A stretch of DNA of 64,000 bases. It comes from Rhodococcus sp. 06-462-5. Lineage in GTDB: Bacteria; Actinomycetota; Actinomycetes; Mycobacteriales; Mycobacteriaceae. Numbering within the stretch: position 1 is the stretch's first letter; the number at the start of each line of letters is the position of its first letter. Position numbers and translations under genes: made by a program. Shown one piece after another: positions 48,932 through 57,995 of this stretch. The notes under the pieces were generated by a model. That model was not told the DNA's origin. It worked only from the letters and a program-made list of their open reading frames with translations, and did not search any database. The stretch spans positions 1-64,000 of the forward strand of contig NZ_NOYD01000038.1 of NCBI RefSeq assembly GCF_002258315.1, given 5' to 3'.

Positions 48932-49885
48932 TCACCTGCTCGGTGCAACCACTTCCAACGCGTCGGGAGTGGAGAAGAACTCGGCCTCGGTGCGTTCACC
49001 CAGGTAGTCCCCGTCCATCTGCAAACCGACCGGCTCCGCCGACGAAATTCGGACACTCGGTACATCGTCGATCCGAATCAGCTTGCGAGACTTCGGCTCT
49101 GCGCCCTTGGCCAACAACTGGCGAGAGACCCGCAACGTAGGGAACAAGGCCGTCGAACGCATGCCGAACACGCCCAGACCCGAATCGAAACCAGTACCCG
49201 GATTGGTGTGCACCGGCCTCTCGTTCAAATACGTCCACGGACTCGAATTCGACACGAACGCATAGTGCACACCCTCGAACGGATCCTGACCCGGAACCTC
49301 GACGGTCAACCGAGCCGGCTGCCGCTTGTGCTTGAAGAATTCCTGCACCGCCGACCGCAGATACCGCGTCGCAGACACCGGCTTGCCGTCCTTGCGACCG
49401 GCATCGATCGCCCGACACACATCGGCATCCAAACCCATACCAGCATTGAACGTGAACCAGCGATTGTCGCAGTGCCCCAACCCGATCGTCCGCCGCGCCC
49501 GTGCATCGAGCAGCCCGATCAACTGATTCGTCGCCGCCACCGGATCCGCCTCGATACCCAACGAACGAGCGAAAACATTCGCACTACCGCCGGGAACGAC
49601 CGCAATCGGCGGAATCGCACCGATCGTCACCGCCTGCATCGACGTCGGCAACGGCACCCCGAGCAAACCGTTGATCACCTCGTTGACCGTCCCGTCACCA
49701 CCGTGAACGATCACCAGACCCATCCCGTCCTCACGGGCACCCCGAGCAAGCTCCGACGCATGATCACGATGAGTCGTCTGCGCCACCGTCACCCGCACCC
49801 GACTCGACAACGCATGAGCCAACAGATCCCGAGCCGCAGCCGTCGTGGAAGTCGCATTGGGATTGACGATCAGCAGCGCACGCAC
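48932..49885 (-). CDS. Diacylglycerol/lipid kinase family protein
   Basis: Phosphorylates a lipid such as diacylglycerol or sphingosine-like alcohol. 317 residues. DAGK catalytic motifs: LLIVNPNATSTTAA, VHGGDGTVNEVINGLLG (GGDGTxxEV), AVVPGGSANVFARSLGIE and FTFNAGMGLDADV. The C-terminal domain has VGLQMDGDYLGERTEAEF. GTG 49885 is the best fit to homologues (RALLIVNPNA); GTG at 49891 and 49897 are in frame. The 23-bp repeat pair lies just upstream. Likely Rv3218 counterpart. Confidence 0.85.
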   Translation of the reverse strand: MRALLIVNPNATSTTAAARDLLAHALSSRVRVTVAQTTHRDHASELARGAREDGMGLVIVHGGDGTVNEVINGLLGVPLPTSMQAVTIGAIPPIAVVPGGSANVFARSLGIEADPVAATNQLIGLLDARARRTIGLGHCDNRWFTFNAGMGLDADVCRAIDAGRKDGKPVSATRYLRSAVQEFFKHKRQPARLTVEVPGQDPFEGVHYAFVSNSSPWTYLNERPVHTNPGTGFDSGLGVFGMRSTALFPTLRVSRQLLAKGAEPKSRKLIRIDDVPSVRISSAEPVGLQMDGDYLGERTEAEFFSTPDALEVVAPSR

Positions 49886-49903
49886 GAGCACTGACACTAA
49901 CCG

Positions 49904-49958
49904 GGTCGTTCCGCAGGCTCCACTCCGGTCACCTGGGTCGTTCCGCAAGCTCCACTCC
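49904..49958. repeat. Two copies of a 23-bp word shared with purE
   Basis: Copies at 49904-49926 (identical to the purE word) and 49936-49958 (one difference), 32 bp apart, in the short divergent gap between the lipid kinase and the membrane protein gene. Here it is non-coding, whereas in purE it is translated. Confidence 0.85.
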
Positions 49959-49978
49959 CGGTTGCCTAGGCTGGTCGC

Positions 49979-50407
49979 GTGTCCACCTCACCCGAGAACC
50001 TCACCCCGCCGGCCACGTTCAGATCCGCCGGGGCGCTCGTCGCAGCGCAAGGCGTGGCGTCGTTGGTGGCCGCGATTGTCCTACTCGTCCGAGCGTTCTC
50101 CGGAGAAGGGGACAACGCCGTGGCCAACGGCTACGGCACCGCAGGGTGGTTCGGCGTCCTGGGTATCGGCGTCGGGGCGGCGGGCGTCGCCTTGATCCTC
50201 GGAAAGCGCTGGGGACGGTCCATCGCCACCGTCGTCCAGCTGCTGCTGCTCCCCGTCGTGTGGTCGCTGTTGACCGGATCGCATCAGACCGTCTACGGCA
50301 TCGCCCTCGGAGCAGTGGTCGTCGGCGTGCTCGTGCTGCTGTTCAGCCCACCGTCCTCCCGGTGGATGGCCGCCGAATACAGCGACGTCGACGACGAGCT
50401 CCGCTGA
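49979..50407 (+). CDS. Small integral membrane protein (Rv3217c-like)
   Basis: 142 residues with about four hydrophobic helices (SAGALVAAQGVASLVAAIVLLV, AGWFGVLGIGVGAAGVALIL, SIATVVQLLLLPVVWSLL and IALGAVVVGVLVLLF) and an acidic tail YSDVDDELR. No known domain with activity. GTG 49979 follows the repeat pair, divergent from the lipid kinase. It converges with the GNAT gene after 9 nt. Function unknown. Confidence 0.8.
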   Translation: MSTSPENLTPPATFRSAGALVAAQGVASLVAAIVLLVRAFSGEGDNAVANGYGTAGWFGVLGIGVGAAGVALILGKRWGRSIATVVQLLLLPVVWSLLTGSHQTVYGIALGAVVVGVLVLLFSPPSSRWMAAEYSDVDDELR

Positions 50408-50416
50408 GGTAGCCGT

Positions 50417-50893
50417 TCAACGCGCCCGGGCGGCCAGCTCTGCCAGTGCATTCTCGGTCAGGCGGAACGTGGTCCACTCGTCCTGTGGCTCTGCACCGAG
50501 CGATCGGTAGAAGCCGATCGACGGGGTGTTCCAGTCCAGAACCGACCAGGCCAATCGCGTGTACCTCCGATCGACGCATTCGGCCGCCAACGCGGCGAGC
50601 AGCGCGGTTCCGAAGCCTTCTCCGCGCGCGGCGGGCTGCACGTAGAGGTCCTCCAGATAGATTCCGTTGACGCCGTCCCACGTGGAGAAGTTCAGGAACC
50701 ACAGCGCGCACCCCACCACAGTGCCCTCGTGCTCGGCGACGTGTGCGAACACCGACGGCTGCGATCCGAACAGCGCAGAACGAAGCTGCTCGTCTCGAAC
50801 GGTGCACAGCGAGGACGACTTCTCGTAGGCGGCGAGTTCGTGCACGAGAGCGGTGATGGCGGGAACATCGGCCTCGGTGGCGCGGCGAATCAT
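50417..50893 (-). CDS. GNAT family N-acetyltransferase
   Basis: 158 residues. Acetyl-CoA-dependent acetyltransferase: IRRATEADVPAITALVHELAAYE, IYLEDLYVQPAARGEGFGTALLAALAAE with the acetyl-CoA loop (ARGEGFG), and SVLDWNTPSIGFYRSLGA. This is the form of polyamine/diamine or thialysine acetyltransferases (SAT-like); the real acceptor is not known. ATG 50893 overlaps the stop of the upstream phosphatase gene (ATGA), so both are coupled. Confidence 0.9.
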   Translation of the reverse strand: MIRRATEADVPAITALVHELAAYEKSSSLCTVRDEQLRSALFGSQPSVFAHVAEHEGTVVGCALWFLNFSTWDGVNGIYLEDLYVQPAARGEGFGTALLAALAAECVDRRYTRLAWSVLDWNTPSIGFYRSLGAEPQDEWTTFRLTENALAELAARAR

Positions 50894-51531
50894 CCTGGGT
50901 TTCCTTTCGGTGCCGTGGCGGCGGTGAGAATCGACGGGTGCACGTTGTGCGCCACGAGCTGACGAAACGAATGCTCGAAGCCGAGCAACGAATACGCGGC
51001 GGGCGAGAGTGCGAAGCGTTTGCCCTCGGTGATGGCGGCCTCGGTCCAGCCGGCGATCAGTGCCCGCGAGAAGTGGCCGTGGCCGACCAGCACGACGTCG
51101 CGGCCGCTCAACAGTGGCAGGACAACCGAGAGCACCAGCTCGACGCGCACGGCGATGTCGCCGATGGACTCACCACCCGGGCACGGATGCGTCCAGACGG
51201 TCCAGTGCGGCACCGTCTCGTGGATCTGCGTCGAGGTGATGCCCTCGTAGTCTCCGTAGTCCCACTCCGACAACGCATCCCACGTTCGGTCGACCTGCAG
51301 GCCCGCCAGCTCGGCAGTTCGACGGGCGCGCTCTCGCGGGCTCGTGATCACCAGGGGATCGCGCAGCTTCAGTAGTCGGAGGAGCGATCCGGCCTCGACG
51401 GCCTGTTGCTCGCCGGTACTCGTGAGAGGGACGTCCGTGTTGCCGGTGTGCTTGCCGGCAAGCGCCCATTCGGTCTCGCCGTGCCGGAGTAGAACGACTC
51501 TGCCGGCCTCGACGCCGCCGTGTGTGGTCAT
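50890..51531 (-). CDS. Histidine phosphatase family protein
   Basis: 213 residues. Phosphoglycerate mutase-like fold with the phosphohistidine motif VVLLRHGETEWALAGKHTGNTDVPLT, then ITSPRERARRTAEL, WDYGDYEG and the second histidine in VLVGHGHFSRAL. Position corresponds to M. tuberculosis Rv3214, an acid phosphatase, with reports of glucosyl-3-phosphoglycerate phosphatase-type activity in the family. ATG 51531. Divergent from the DHA2 transporter. Confidence 0.9.
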   Translation of the reverse strand: MTTHGGVEAGRVVLLRHGETEWALAGKHTGNTDVPLTSTGEQQAVEAGSLLRLLKLRDPLVITSPRERARRTAELAGLQVDRTWDALSEWDYGDYEGITSTQIHETVPHWTVWTHPCPGGESIGDIAVRVELVLSVVLPLLSGRDVVLVGHGHFSRALIAGWTEAAITEGKRFALSPAAYSLLGFEHSFRQLVAHNVHPSILTAATAPKGNPG

Positions 51532-51616
51532 GGAACGATCATGCCTGCCGTCAGGGTGTGGCCCTTGTCATAGGTGGCCCACGGATGTGTCCGATTTATC
51601 GATTGAGTACAGACCT

Positions 51617-51626
51617 ACCGGCCGGT
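51617..51626. promoter_or_regulatory. Palindrome ACCGGCCGGT upstream of the DHA2 exporter
   Basis: 10-bp perfect palindrome within CTACCGGCCGGTTAC, 87 nt before the transporter start. This style is common for TetR/MarR operators next to drug exporters; no regulator gene is adjacent here. Confidence 0.35.
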
Positions 51627-51712
51627 TACTCTCGTTGCGAAATATTCACTCCCTCGGGCGACGCAGCTCTTCCCGTCGTGCCTCCCAGCTCCTTCTCATC
51701 GCCTGGAGAACC

Positions 51713-53179
51713 ATGACCGACCTGCAGAAGCCCGCATCGTCCGATGCTCCGGAGAAGCTCGACGGTGCACTGTTGAAGATCGCCGGGGTCGTCGTGCTCG
51801 GGGCCATCATGTCGATTCTGGACGTCACCGTCGTCAGCGTCGCGCTCCGTACGTTCACCGACGTCTTCGACACCACGTACGCCAACGCCGCGTGGACGAT
51901 GACGGGCTACACGCTCGCCCTGGCCACCGTCATACCTCTGACCGGGTGGGCTGCGGATCGGTTCGGAACCAAGCGCCTCTACATCACCGCGCTGGTGCTG
52001 TTCGTACTCGGCTCGGTGCTGTGCAGCTTCGCCTGGGACATCACCTCGCTCATCGTCTTCCGAGTGCTGCAGGGACTCGGCGGCGGCATGCTGATGCCAT
52101 TGGGCATGACGATCATGACGCGTGCCGCAGGCCCCGAGCGGATCGGGCGCGTGATGGCCGTGTTGGGCGTCCCGATGCTCATCGGGCCCATCGCAGGGCC
52201 CATCCTCGGCGGCTGGCTGATCGAGGCGGCGAGCTGGCACTGGATCTTCCTCATCAACCTGCCGATCGGCATCCTCGCCCTGATCGCGGCCGTGGTGATC
52301 TTCCCCAAGGACAACCCGACTCCGTCCGAATCCTTCGATTTCCGCGGCATGCTGATGCTCTCGCCCGGCCTCGCCCTGTTCCTGTACGGCGCGTCCTCGG
52401 TCGTCGAAACCGAAACCGTTCTCGCGGTGAAGGTGCTTGTCCCGGTCATCGTCGGGCTCGTGCTGATCGTCCTGTTCGTTTTTCATGCCCTGCGTGTGCA
52501 GCATCCGCTGATCGATCTACGGCTGTTCGCGAACCGATCGCTCACCGTGGCCGTGATCACCACCACTCTGTTCATGGTCGCCTTCATGGGCGCGGGTCTG
52601 CTGTTCCCGAGCTATTTCCTGCTTCGCGGCGAAACGACGTTGACTGCCGGGCTGCTGCTCGCACCGCAGGGCGTCGGCGCGATGATCGCGATGCCGATCG
52701 CCGGAGTGATCGCCGACAAGTTCGGTCCCGGCAGGATCGTGCTGGCGGGAATGGTGCTCATCACCGCAGGGATGGCGGTGTTCACGCAGGTCGGCACCGA
52801 CACGTCCTACACCCTGCTCATCGGCGCACTGTTCGTCATGGGGCTCGGCCTCGGTTCGACGATGATGCCCATCATGACGGCCGCGTTGCAGACGCTGACC
52901 GACGACACGGTTGCCCGCGGCTCGACGTTGATGAACATCGTTCAGCAAGCGGCCGGTTCCATAGGTACTGCGCTGATGTCGGTGGTGTTGACCGCTCAGC
53001 AGAAGCCCGCACTGACTGCGACCAGCCAGGTCGAGGCCTTCGACATCTCGGCCAGGGCGTTCGGCACCACCTTCATGGTCGCGCTGATTCTGATCGTCGC
53101 CACGTTCGTTCCCGCCTTCTTCCTGCCCCGAACGAAGCACGTGACCGAGCGGTCCGCGGCACCGATCACGCTGCACTGA
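51713..53179 (+). CDS. MFS transporter, DHA2 (EmrB/QacA) family
   Basis: 488 residues, about 14 membrane helices. Proton-driven export of drugs or amphipathic compounds. Signature motifs: LDVTVVSVALRTFTDVF in helix 1 (motif D1), GWAADRFGTKRLYI (motif A), RVLQGLGGGMLMPLGMTIM (motif B) and GVPMLIGPIAGPILGGWLIE (motif C, the antiporter motif). ATG 51713 with GGAGA 5 nt upstream. Longer in-frame readings cross the phosphatase gene and are rejected. Substrate unknown. Confidence 0.92.
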   Translation: MTDLQKPASSDAPEKLDGALLKIAGVVVLGAIMSILDVTVVSVALRTFTDVFDTTYANAAWTMTGYTLALATVIPLTGWAADRFGTKRLYITALVLFVLGSVLCSFAWDITSLIVFRVLQGLGGGMLMPLGMTIMTRAAGPERIGRVMAVLGVPMLIGPIAGPILGGWLIEAASWHWIFLINLPIGILALIAAVVIFPKDNPTPSESFDFRGMLMLSPGLALFLYGASSVVETETVLAVKVLVPVIVGLVLIVLFVFHALRVQHPLIDLRLFANRSLTVAVITTTLFMVAFMGAGLLFPSYFLLRGETTLTAGLLLAPQGVGAMIAMPIAGVIADKFGPGRIVLAGMVLITAGMAVFTQVGTDTSYTLLIGALFVMGLGLGSTMMPIMTAALQTLTDDTVARGSTLMNIVQQAAGSIGTALMSVVLTAQQKPALTATSQVEAFDISARAFGTTFMVALILIVATFVPAFFLPRTKHVTERSAAPITLH

Positions 53180-53238
53180 CGCGCCCGAGAGATGCCGAAC
53201 CCTCGCTCATCGGCTCGATGTAGGCAAGGATCAGGGCC

Positions 53239-54033
53239 GTGACGACAATTCTCGCGGTAGCGAATCAGAAGGGCGGCGTCGCCAAGACCACCACGGTGGC
53301 TTCGCTCGCGGCCGCGCTGCATGCTCTCGATCGACGAGTCCTGGTGGTCGACCTCGACCCGCAGGGCTGTCTGACGTTCTCGCTCGGACACAACCCGGAC
53401 AAGCTCGATTCCTCGGTGCACGAAGTGCTGACCGGTGATGCGAAGGTCGAAGACGTCCTGATCGAGACTGCGGAAGGAATCGTGCTGCTGCCGGCGACGA
53501 TCGATCTCGCAGGCGCGGAAGCGTTGCTGCTCATGCGTGCGGGTCGCGAATTCGCACTCAAACGGGCACTGGCACCGATCCTCGAGGATTTCGATGTGGT
53601 CGTCATCGACTGCCCGCCGTCGCTGGGGGTGCTGACCCTCAACGGTCTCACCGCCGCACAGTCGGTGTTGGTGCCCCTGCAGTGCGAGACCCTCGCGCAT
53701 CGCGGGGTCGGGCAGTTGTTGCGAACGGTGTCCGAGGTACAGCAGATCACCAACCCCGACCTGGCGCTGCTCGGGGCGCTGCCCACACTGTTCGACGCCC
53801 GCACCACGCACAGCAGGGACGTGCTCGGCGATGTCTCGGACCGCTATTCGTTGCCGGTGCTCGCGCCGCCGATTCCGCGAACCGTGCGCTTCGCCGAGGC
53901 CAGTGCCTCGGGCGCGACGGTACTCTCGGGCCGAAAGAACAAGGGCGCGCAGGCCTATCGGGAACTTGCCGAGAATCTGCTGGCGTACTGGGACGGCGGA
54001 GCCGATCTGAAAACGTACGATCCGGCGGAGTAG
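53239..54033 (+). CDS. ParA/Soj-type ATPase (orphan)
   Basis: 264 residues. Deviant Walker A ANQKGGVAKTTTVASLAAAL (KGGVAKTT), Walker A' VVDLDPQGCLTFSLG, Walker B DVVVIDCPPSLGVLTLNGL. No ParB gene is next to it, so it is an orphan ParA-like ATPase, as Rv3213c in mycobacteria. GTG 53239. Converges with the PQQ-like gene. Cellular target unknown; may position protein complexes rather than DNA. Confidence 0.9.
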   Translation: MTTILAVANQKGGVAKTTTVASLAAALHALDRRVLVVDLDPQGCLTFSLGHNPDKLDSSVHEVLTGDAKVEDVLIETAEGIVLLPATIDLAGAEALLLMRAGREFALKRALAPILEDFDVVVIDCPPSLGVLTLNGLTAAQSVLVPLQCETLAHRGVGQLLRTVSEVQQITNPDLALLGALPTLFDARTTHSRDVLGDVSDRYSLPVLAPPIPRTVRFAEASASGATVLSGRKNKGAQAYRELAENLLAYWDGGADLKTYDPAE

Positions 54034-54054
54034 TAGCGAGCCCGTGCGCTCCAG

Positions 54055-55308
54055 TCAGCCGAGAGCGACCACGTCGGAACCACGTTGCTCGACGACCACA
54101 TCGCCGATCACCGACATCTGTATCGGACCGTCGTAATCGCCTCGGTCGACCGGAATTTCGGCCGACGAGACACCGGTGGAGAGGTCGACCACCGAGAGGC
54201 CGTCGGGCACGGGCACGAGGAGTCGGCCGGCCATGACCACTCCACTCCCGAGGGCTCCGGGGAGGGTCCACAGAGGACCGAGGTTGTTGGAATCGAATGC
54301 CTGGACTCCCGCGCCGGTGAACCAGGTGAGCACCGAACCTGCTTTCGTTGCAGGGAAATTCGGGGAGTCTCTGATAGGGGAGGAGCCGGCCGGGAGAGTG
54401 AACTCCGATGTTCTCGCGGCCGTGTCGTCGTAGAGTCCCACCCGGTCGGGTGCACCGTTCTCTGCCGGGATGTACAGTGCGACAACGCTGCCCGTGATCG
54501 CGATGATACGACCGGCAGTCGGTGCGTCGGATTCGGGAACGAGTTCCGGTACCACCGTCGACCCGTATTCCTCGGGTTCGCTCGCGTCCTTGGGTGCAGG
54601 ATTGATCAGCGACAATCGGGCGGCGGCCTCTCCCGGGCACTGTTCGAGCACGGCCGTACGTGAGTTGGTCGACGCCGAGGACAGCAGCGTGCATCCGGTT
54701 CTCGGCTGACTACCCGGATTGACCGGGGCATCGACTCGACCGTATTCGAGGGTGCGCACCAGGTCCGACCGCCACAGCTCCATGCGGGTATCGCCCCGCG
54801 ATGTCACGTAGGTGCCGTCGGAGGACAGGCGGACCGCATCGTCGGCGTCGGACGTGCGCTGGGCCTTGCGTTCTCCGGTCGGCCCGTCCAGTTCGGTCAC
54901 CTGAGAGCAGCCGCGGTCGTCGCGGTAGACCGCAACCGCCGTGTTCCACGACGCGACCACCGAGCAGAGCGGGAGATCGCGTGTGTACGACCAGGATTGC
55001 TCACCCGAACGTGGATCGCGGCCGAGGACGGAGCCACCGTCCGCAGTCACCACCGTGGATCCGGTGACGACGGGAAGCGGGGTTCGCGTCGAATCCGTCG
55101 CGGCGCTCGGTGCGCGCCACAATTCGGTGAGCGTCGTGGGCACCGCGGTGGCGGGTTCGGCCTGAGGCAGTGGTTCTTCGGCCGGGTTCGAGGCAGTTCC
55201 GCGAGCATCACCGGTGAACCAGGCGATGCTCGCGGCAACGACCACCACCACTGCGATGACGGCGGCGACGACGAGGTCGGTTCTCGTCCGACGTTCTGGA
55301 GCCAGCAC
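54055..55308 (-). CDS. Membrane-anchored PQQ/WD-like beta-propeller protein (Rv3212-like)
   Basis: 417 residues: helix LVVAAVIAVVVVVAASIAWF near the N-terminus acting as anchor, then a secreted repeat domain resembling PQQ propellers, with VVTADGGSVLGRDPRSGEQSWSYTRD, VLTWFTGAGVQAFDSNNLGPLWTLPGAL and VVEQRGSDVVALG units. Three cysteine residues in the mid region may form disulphides. GTG 55308 is 9 nt after the rhlE stop on the same strand, so it is in an operon with the helicase. No known activity. Confidence 0.78.
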   Translation of the reverse strand: MLAPERRTRTDLVVAAVIAVVVVVAASIAWFTGDARGTASNPAEEPLPQAEPATAVPTTLTELWRAPSAATDSTRTPLPVVTGSTVVTADGGSVLGRDPRSGEQSWSYTRDLPLCSVVASWNTAVAVYRDDRGCSQVTELDGPTGERKAQRTSDADDAVRLSSDGTYVTSRGDTRMELWRSDLVRTLEYGRVDAPVNPGSQPRTGCTLLSSASTNSRTAVLEQCPGEAAARLSLINPAPKDASEPEEYGSTVVPELVPESDAPTAGRIIAITGSVVALYIPAENGAPDRVGLYDDTAARTSEFTLPAGSSPIRDSPNFPATKAGSVLTWFTGAGVQAFDSNNLGPLWTLPGALGSGVVMAGRLLVPVPDGLSVVDLSTGVSSAEIPVDRGDYDGPIQMSVIGDVVVEQRGSDVVALG

Positions 55309-55317
55309 GGCGGGAGG

Positions 55318-56976
55318 TTACTCCGATGCGCTCGCAGTCGACGGTCCGGCATCGGCGGACGATCCACTGGGACGACGACGCCTGCGGCGGCGCGGAGCAG
55401 TCTTGGTGACCGTGTCTGCGGACACCGCATCCGATGTATCCGATTGTTCGGCAACCGAATTCGCGGCAGGTGCGGAATCGGTCTGTGCGGCGGCGTTGTC
55501 GCCGTCCTGTCCTGCGCGGGTGCGACGGCGACTGCGCGAGCGGCGCGGCTTGGTCGCCGACGACGCGTCGGTCGCAGGCGCTGCCGTAGCCGTCTCGCTG
55601 TCGTCTTCCGCCTTCTCCGGGGCACGCGACGGTGCCTTGCGCACGGTACCGGTGGCGTCGGTGGCGATACCGAGGTCGGTGAACAGGTGCGGCGAGCTCG
55701 AATAGGTCTCGACCGGATCCGGCATGCCGAGACCGAGCGCCTTGTCGATCAGCTGCCAACGGGGGATGTCGTCCCAGTCGACCAGAGTGACCGCGATACC
55801 GGTGCGTCCTGCGCGGCCGGTGCGGCCGATGCGGTGCACGTAGGTCTTCTCGTCCTCGGGGCACTGGTAGTTGATGACGTGAGTGACGTCGTCGATGTCG
55901 ATACCGCGTGCAGCGACGTCGGTAGCGACCAGCACGTCGATCTTGCCCGTCCGGAACGACTTGAGGGCCTTCTCGCGCTGGACCTGGCCCAGGTCACCGT
56001 GCACGGCACCGACCGAATATCCGCGCTCGGCCAGTTCGTCGGCGACCTTCTGGGCGGTGCGCTTGGTGCGGGTGAACACCATCGTCGCGCCGCGACCTTC
56101 GGCCTTGAGGACCTTGGCGACCATCTCGACCTTGTCGAGAGCGTGGGCCCGGTAGACGTGCTGGGCGGTGCGGTCGTGGACAGCCGAGGACTCCGCCTCT
56201 TCGGCGCGGATGTGCGTCGGCTGCGTAAGGAACGTCCGGGCCAGGGTGATGATGGGGCCGGGCATGGTGGCGGAGAACAGCATCGTCTGACGCTTGTCCG
56301 GAACCATGCCGAGGATGCGTTCGATGTCGGGGAGGAACCCGAGGTCGAGCATCTCGTCGGCCTCGTCGAGAACGAGGACCCCGACCTTGCCGAGGATCAG
56401 GTGATTCTGCTTGGCGAGGTCGAGCAGTCGGCCCGGGGTGCCGACGACGACGTCGACGCCGCTCTGCAACGCGCTGATCTGCGCCTCGTACGGACGACCA
56501 CCGTAGATGGAGAGCACCTTGACGGGGCCGTTCGCGCCGCTGAGGTACTTGGACGCGTTCTCGAGGTCGGAGCTGACCTGAACGCAGAGTTCACGCGTCG
56601 GCACGATCACCAGTGCGCGGGGGGTGCCGTCCAGCGGAGAGGTGCCGGAGTTGTCGGTGGCGAGTCGGTGCAGCAGGGGCACACCGAAGCCGAACGTCTT
56701 GCCCATTCCGGTGCGTGCCTGACCGATGAGGTCGTCGCCCGCGATGGCGAGCGGCAGCGTCAACTCCTGGATGGCGAACGTGCGCTCGATTCCCATCTCG
56801 GAGAGGGCGCGAACGATGGTGGGGTCCACGTTCAACTCGGCGAAAGTGGGAGGTACGTGAGTGTCGTCCAGCTGCGCCGACACTGTGGTGTCGCCGGTGT
56901 CGGACTCGTGGTCGATTGCTGTGTTGCTCAGGGGACTGGCCTTCCTCGTGGTCGAACGTGCGCACGAGGAGGGCAT
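55318..56976 (-). CDS. rhlE: DEAD-box RNA helicase RhlE-like
   Basis: ATP-dependent RNA helicase. About 552 residues: Q motif region PPTFAELNVDPTIVRALSEMGIERTFAIQ, Walker A ARTGMGKTF, PTRELCVQ, GGRPYEAQ, TPGRLLDL, DEAD box VLVLDEADEMLDLG, SAT motif, then C-terminal motifs VFTRTKRTAQ, ATDVAARGIDIDDV and HRIGRTGRAGRTG. The tail after 440 is acidic, then basic ([22 protein letters not shown]), probably RNA binding. The start at ATG 56976 lacks a clear site; a CTG at 56931 has GAGGAAGG 8 nt upstream and may be the real start. Confidence 0.9.
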   Translation of the reverse strand: MPSSCARSTTRKASPLSNTAIDHESDTGDTTVSAQLDDTHVPPTFAELNVDPTIVRALSEMGIERTFAIQELTLPLAIAGDDLIGQARTGMGKTFGFGVPLLHRLATDNSGTSPLDGTPRALVIVPTRELCVQVSSDLENASKYLSGANGPVKVLSIYGGRPYEAQISALQSGVDVVVGTPGRLLDLAKQNHLILGKVGVLVLDEADEMLDLGFLPDIERILGMVPDKRQTMLFSATMPGPIITLARTFLTQPTHIRAEEAESSAVHDRTAQHVYRAHALDKVEMVAKVLKAEGRGATMVFTRTKRTAQKVADELAERGYSVGAVHGDLGQVQREKALKSFRTGKIDVLVATDVAARGIDIDDVTHVINYQCPEDEKTYVHRIGRTGRAGRTGIAVTLVDWDDIPRWQLIDKALGLGMPDPVETYSSSPHLFTDLGIATDATGTVRKAPSRAPEKAEDDSETATAAPATDASSATKPRRSRSRRRTRAGQDGDNAAAQTDSAPAANSVAEQSDTSDAVSADTVTKTAPRRRRRRRPSGSSADAGPSTASASE

Positions 56977-57269
56977 AGGCCTATTGCCGGCCGAAGTCGA
57001 TGCCCTCGATCCGATGTGATGTCGCCGTCAGCCTCAGCGCGGCCGCGAACTGCGATGTCCGCTGCGGCGAAGCTGTCGAGGCGACCCGGATCAGGTGCGC
57101 ACACATTATCGATGACCGTCGCGTACTTCTTCGGTCCGTTCCATCGGTCCGTGAGCGACGATCGAGCACCATGGTAGCTTGCCGAACGGAATTCTCCATT
57201 GTCGGCAGGTCGCGGCAGGTCCGGCGCGCGCCGAGACGAGGCGCCGGGCACCGGACTACGATTGCCCGC

Positions 57270-57992
57270 ATGGGAGCCCATTCGTCGGAGCCGTCGTCCG
57301 CAGTTTCACCCACCACTCTCGTCGAGTCGGACCGAGTCGAGCCGGCGATCGCGCACGATCACCCCGGTATTCCGGATCTGTTCGCAGTGCTCGCCTACGG
57401 CGAGATCTCGGCGTTCTATCGCCTGGCCGAGGACGCCCGGATGGCTCCGTCCATGGAAGGTCGCGTCGCGCTGGCGAGCATGGCGGCCGCGGAGATGAGC
57501 CACTTCGAGACGTTGCAGAAAGCCCTGTCGGACCGTGGCCTCGACGTCTACGCCTCGATGGATCCGTTCGTTCGCGCGCTGGACGAGTACCACGAGTCGA
57601 CGACGCCGTCGACGTGGTTGGAGTCGTTGGTCAAGGCGTACGTGGGTGACGGCATCGCGGCCGATTTCTACCGGCAGATCGCGCACAGTCTCGACCCCGA
57701 GGTGGCCGAGATCGTTCGCGAGGTGCTCGCCGAGACGGGGCACTCGGAGTTCGTGGTGCACGAGGTGTCCGACCGGGTTCGCGCGAGCTCGCAGGACAAA
57801 GCACGACTGATGCTGTGGGGTCGTCGTCTGCTCGGTGAGGCCATCACCCAGGCGCAGTTCGTTCTCGCTCGCCGCGAGTCACTGACCGATCTCGTCATCA
57901 CTGCGTCGGGAGACCTCAACGGAGTGGTCGCACTGTTCGATCGCATGCAGGAACAGCACGCCGAACGGATGTCCTCCCTCGGCCTGGACTGA
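57270..57992 (+). CDS. Ferritin-like fold protein (MiaE-like, Rv3210c-type)
   Basis: 240 residues, four-helix bundle. Motifs with possible metal ligands: AYGEISAFYRLAEDA, MAAAEMSHFETLQ (ExxH), and ETGHSEFVVHEVSDRV (ExxH). Family members are grouped with tRNA 2-methylthio-N6-isopentenyl adenosine hydroxylase MiaE-like proteins, but the reaction in actinobacteria is not established. ATG 57270. Divergent from rhlE and followed by a tandem repeat. Confidence 0.82.
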   Translation: MGAHSSEPSSAVSPTTLVESDRVEPAIAHDHPGIPDLFAVLAYGEISAFYRLAEDARMAPSMEGRVALASMAAAEMSHFETLQKALSDRGLDVYASMDPFVRALDEYHESTTPSTWLESLVKAYVGDGIAADFYRQIAHSLDPEVAEIVREVLAETGHSEFVVHEVSDRVRASSQDKARLMLWGRRLLGEAITQAQFVLARRESLTDLVITASGDLNGVVALFDRMQEQHAERMSSLGLD

Positions 57993-57995
57993 CCG

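Noticed and set aside
53239-54033. Chromosome partition locus (parAB with parS)
   Set aside because: No parB gene follows and no parS-type sequence was noticed; the gene is an orphan ParA-like ATPase.
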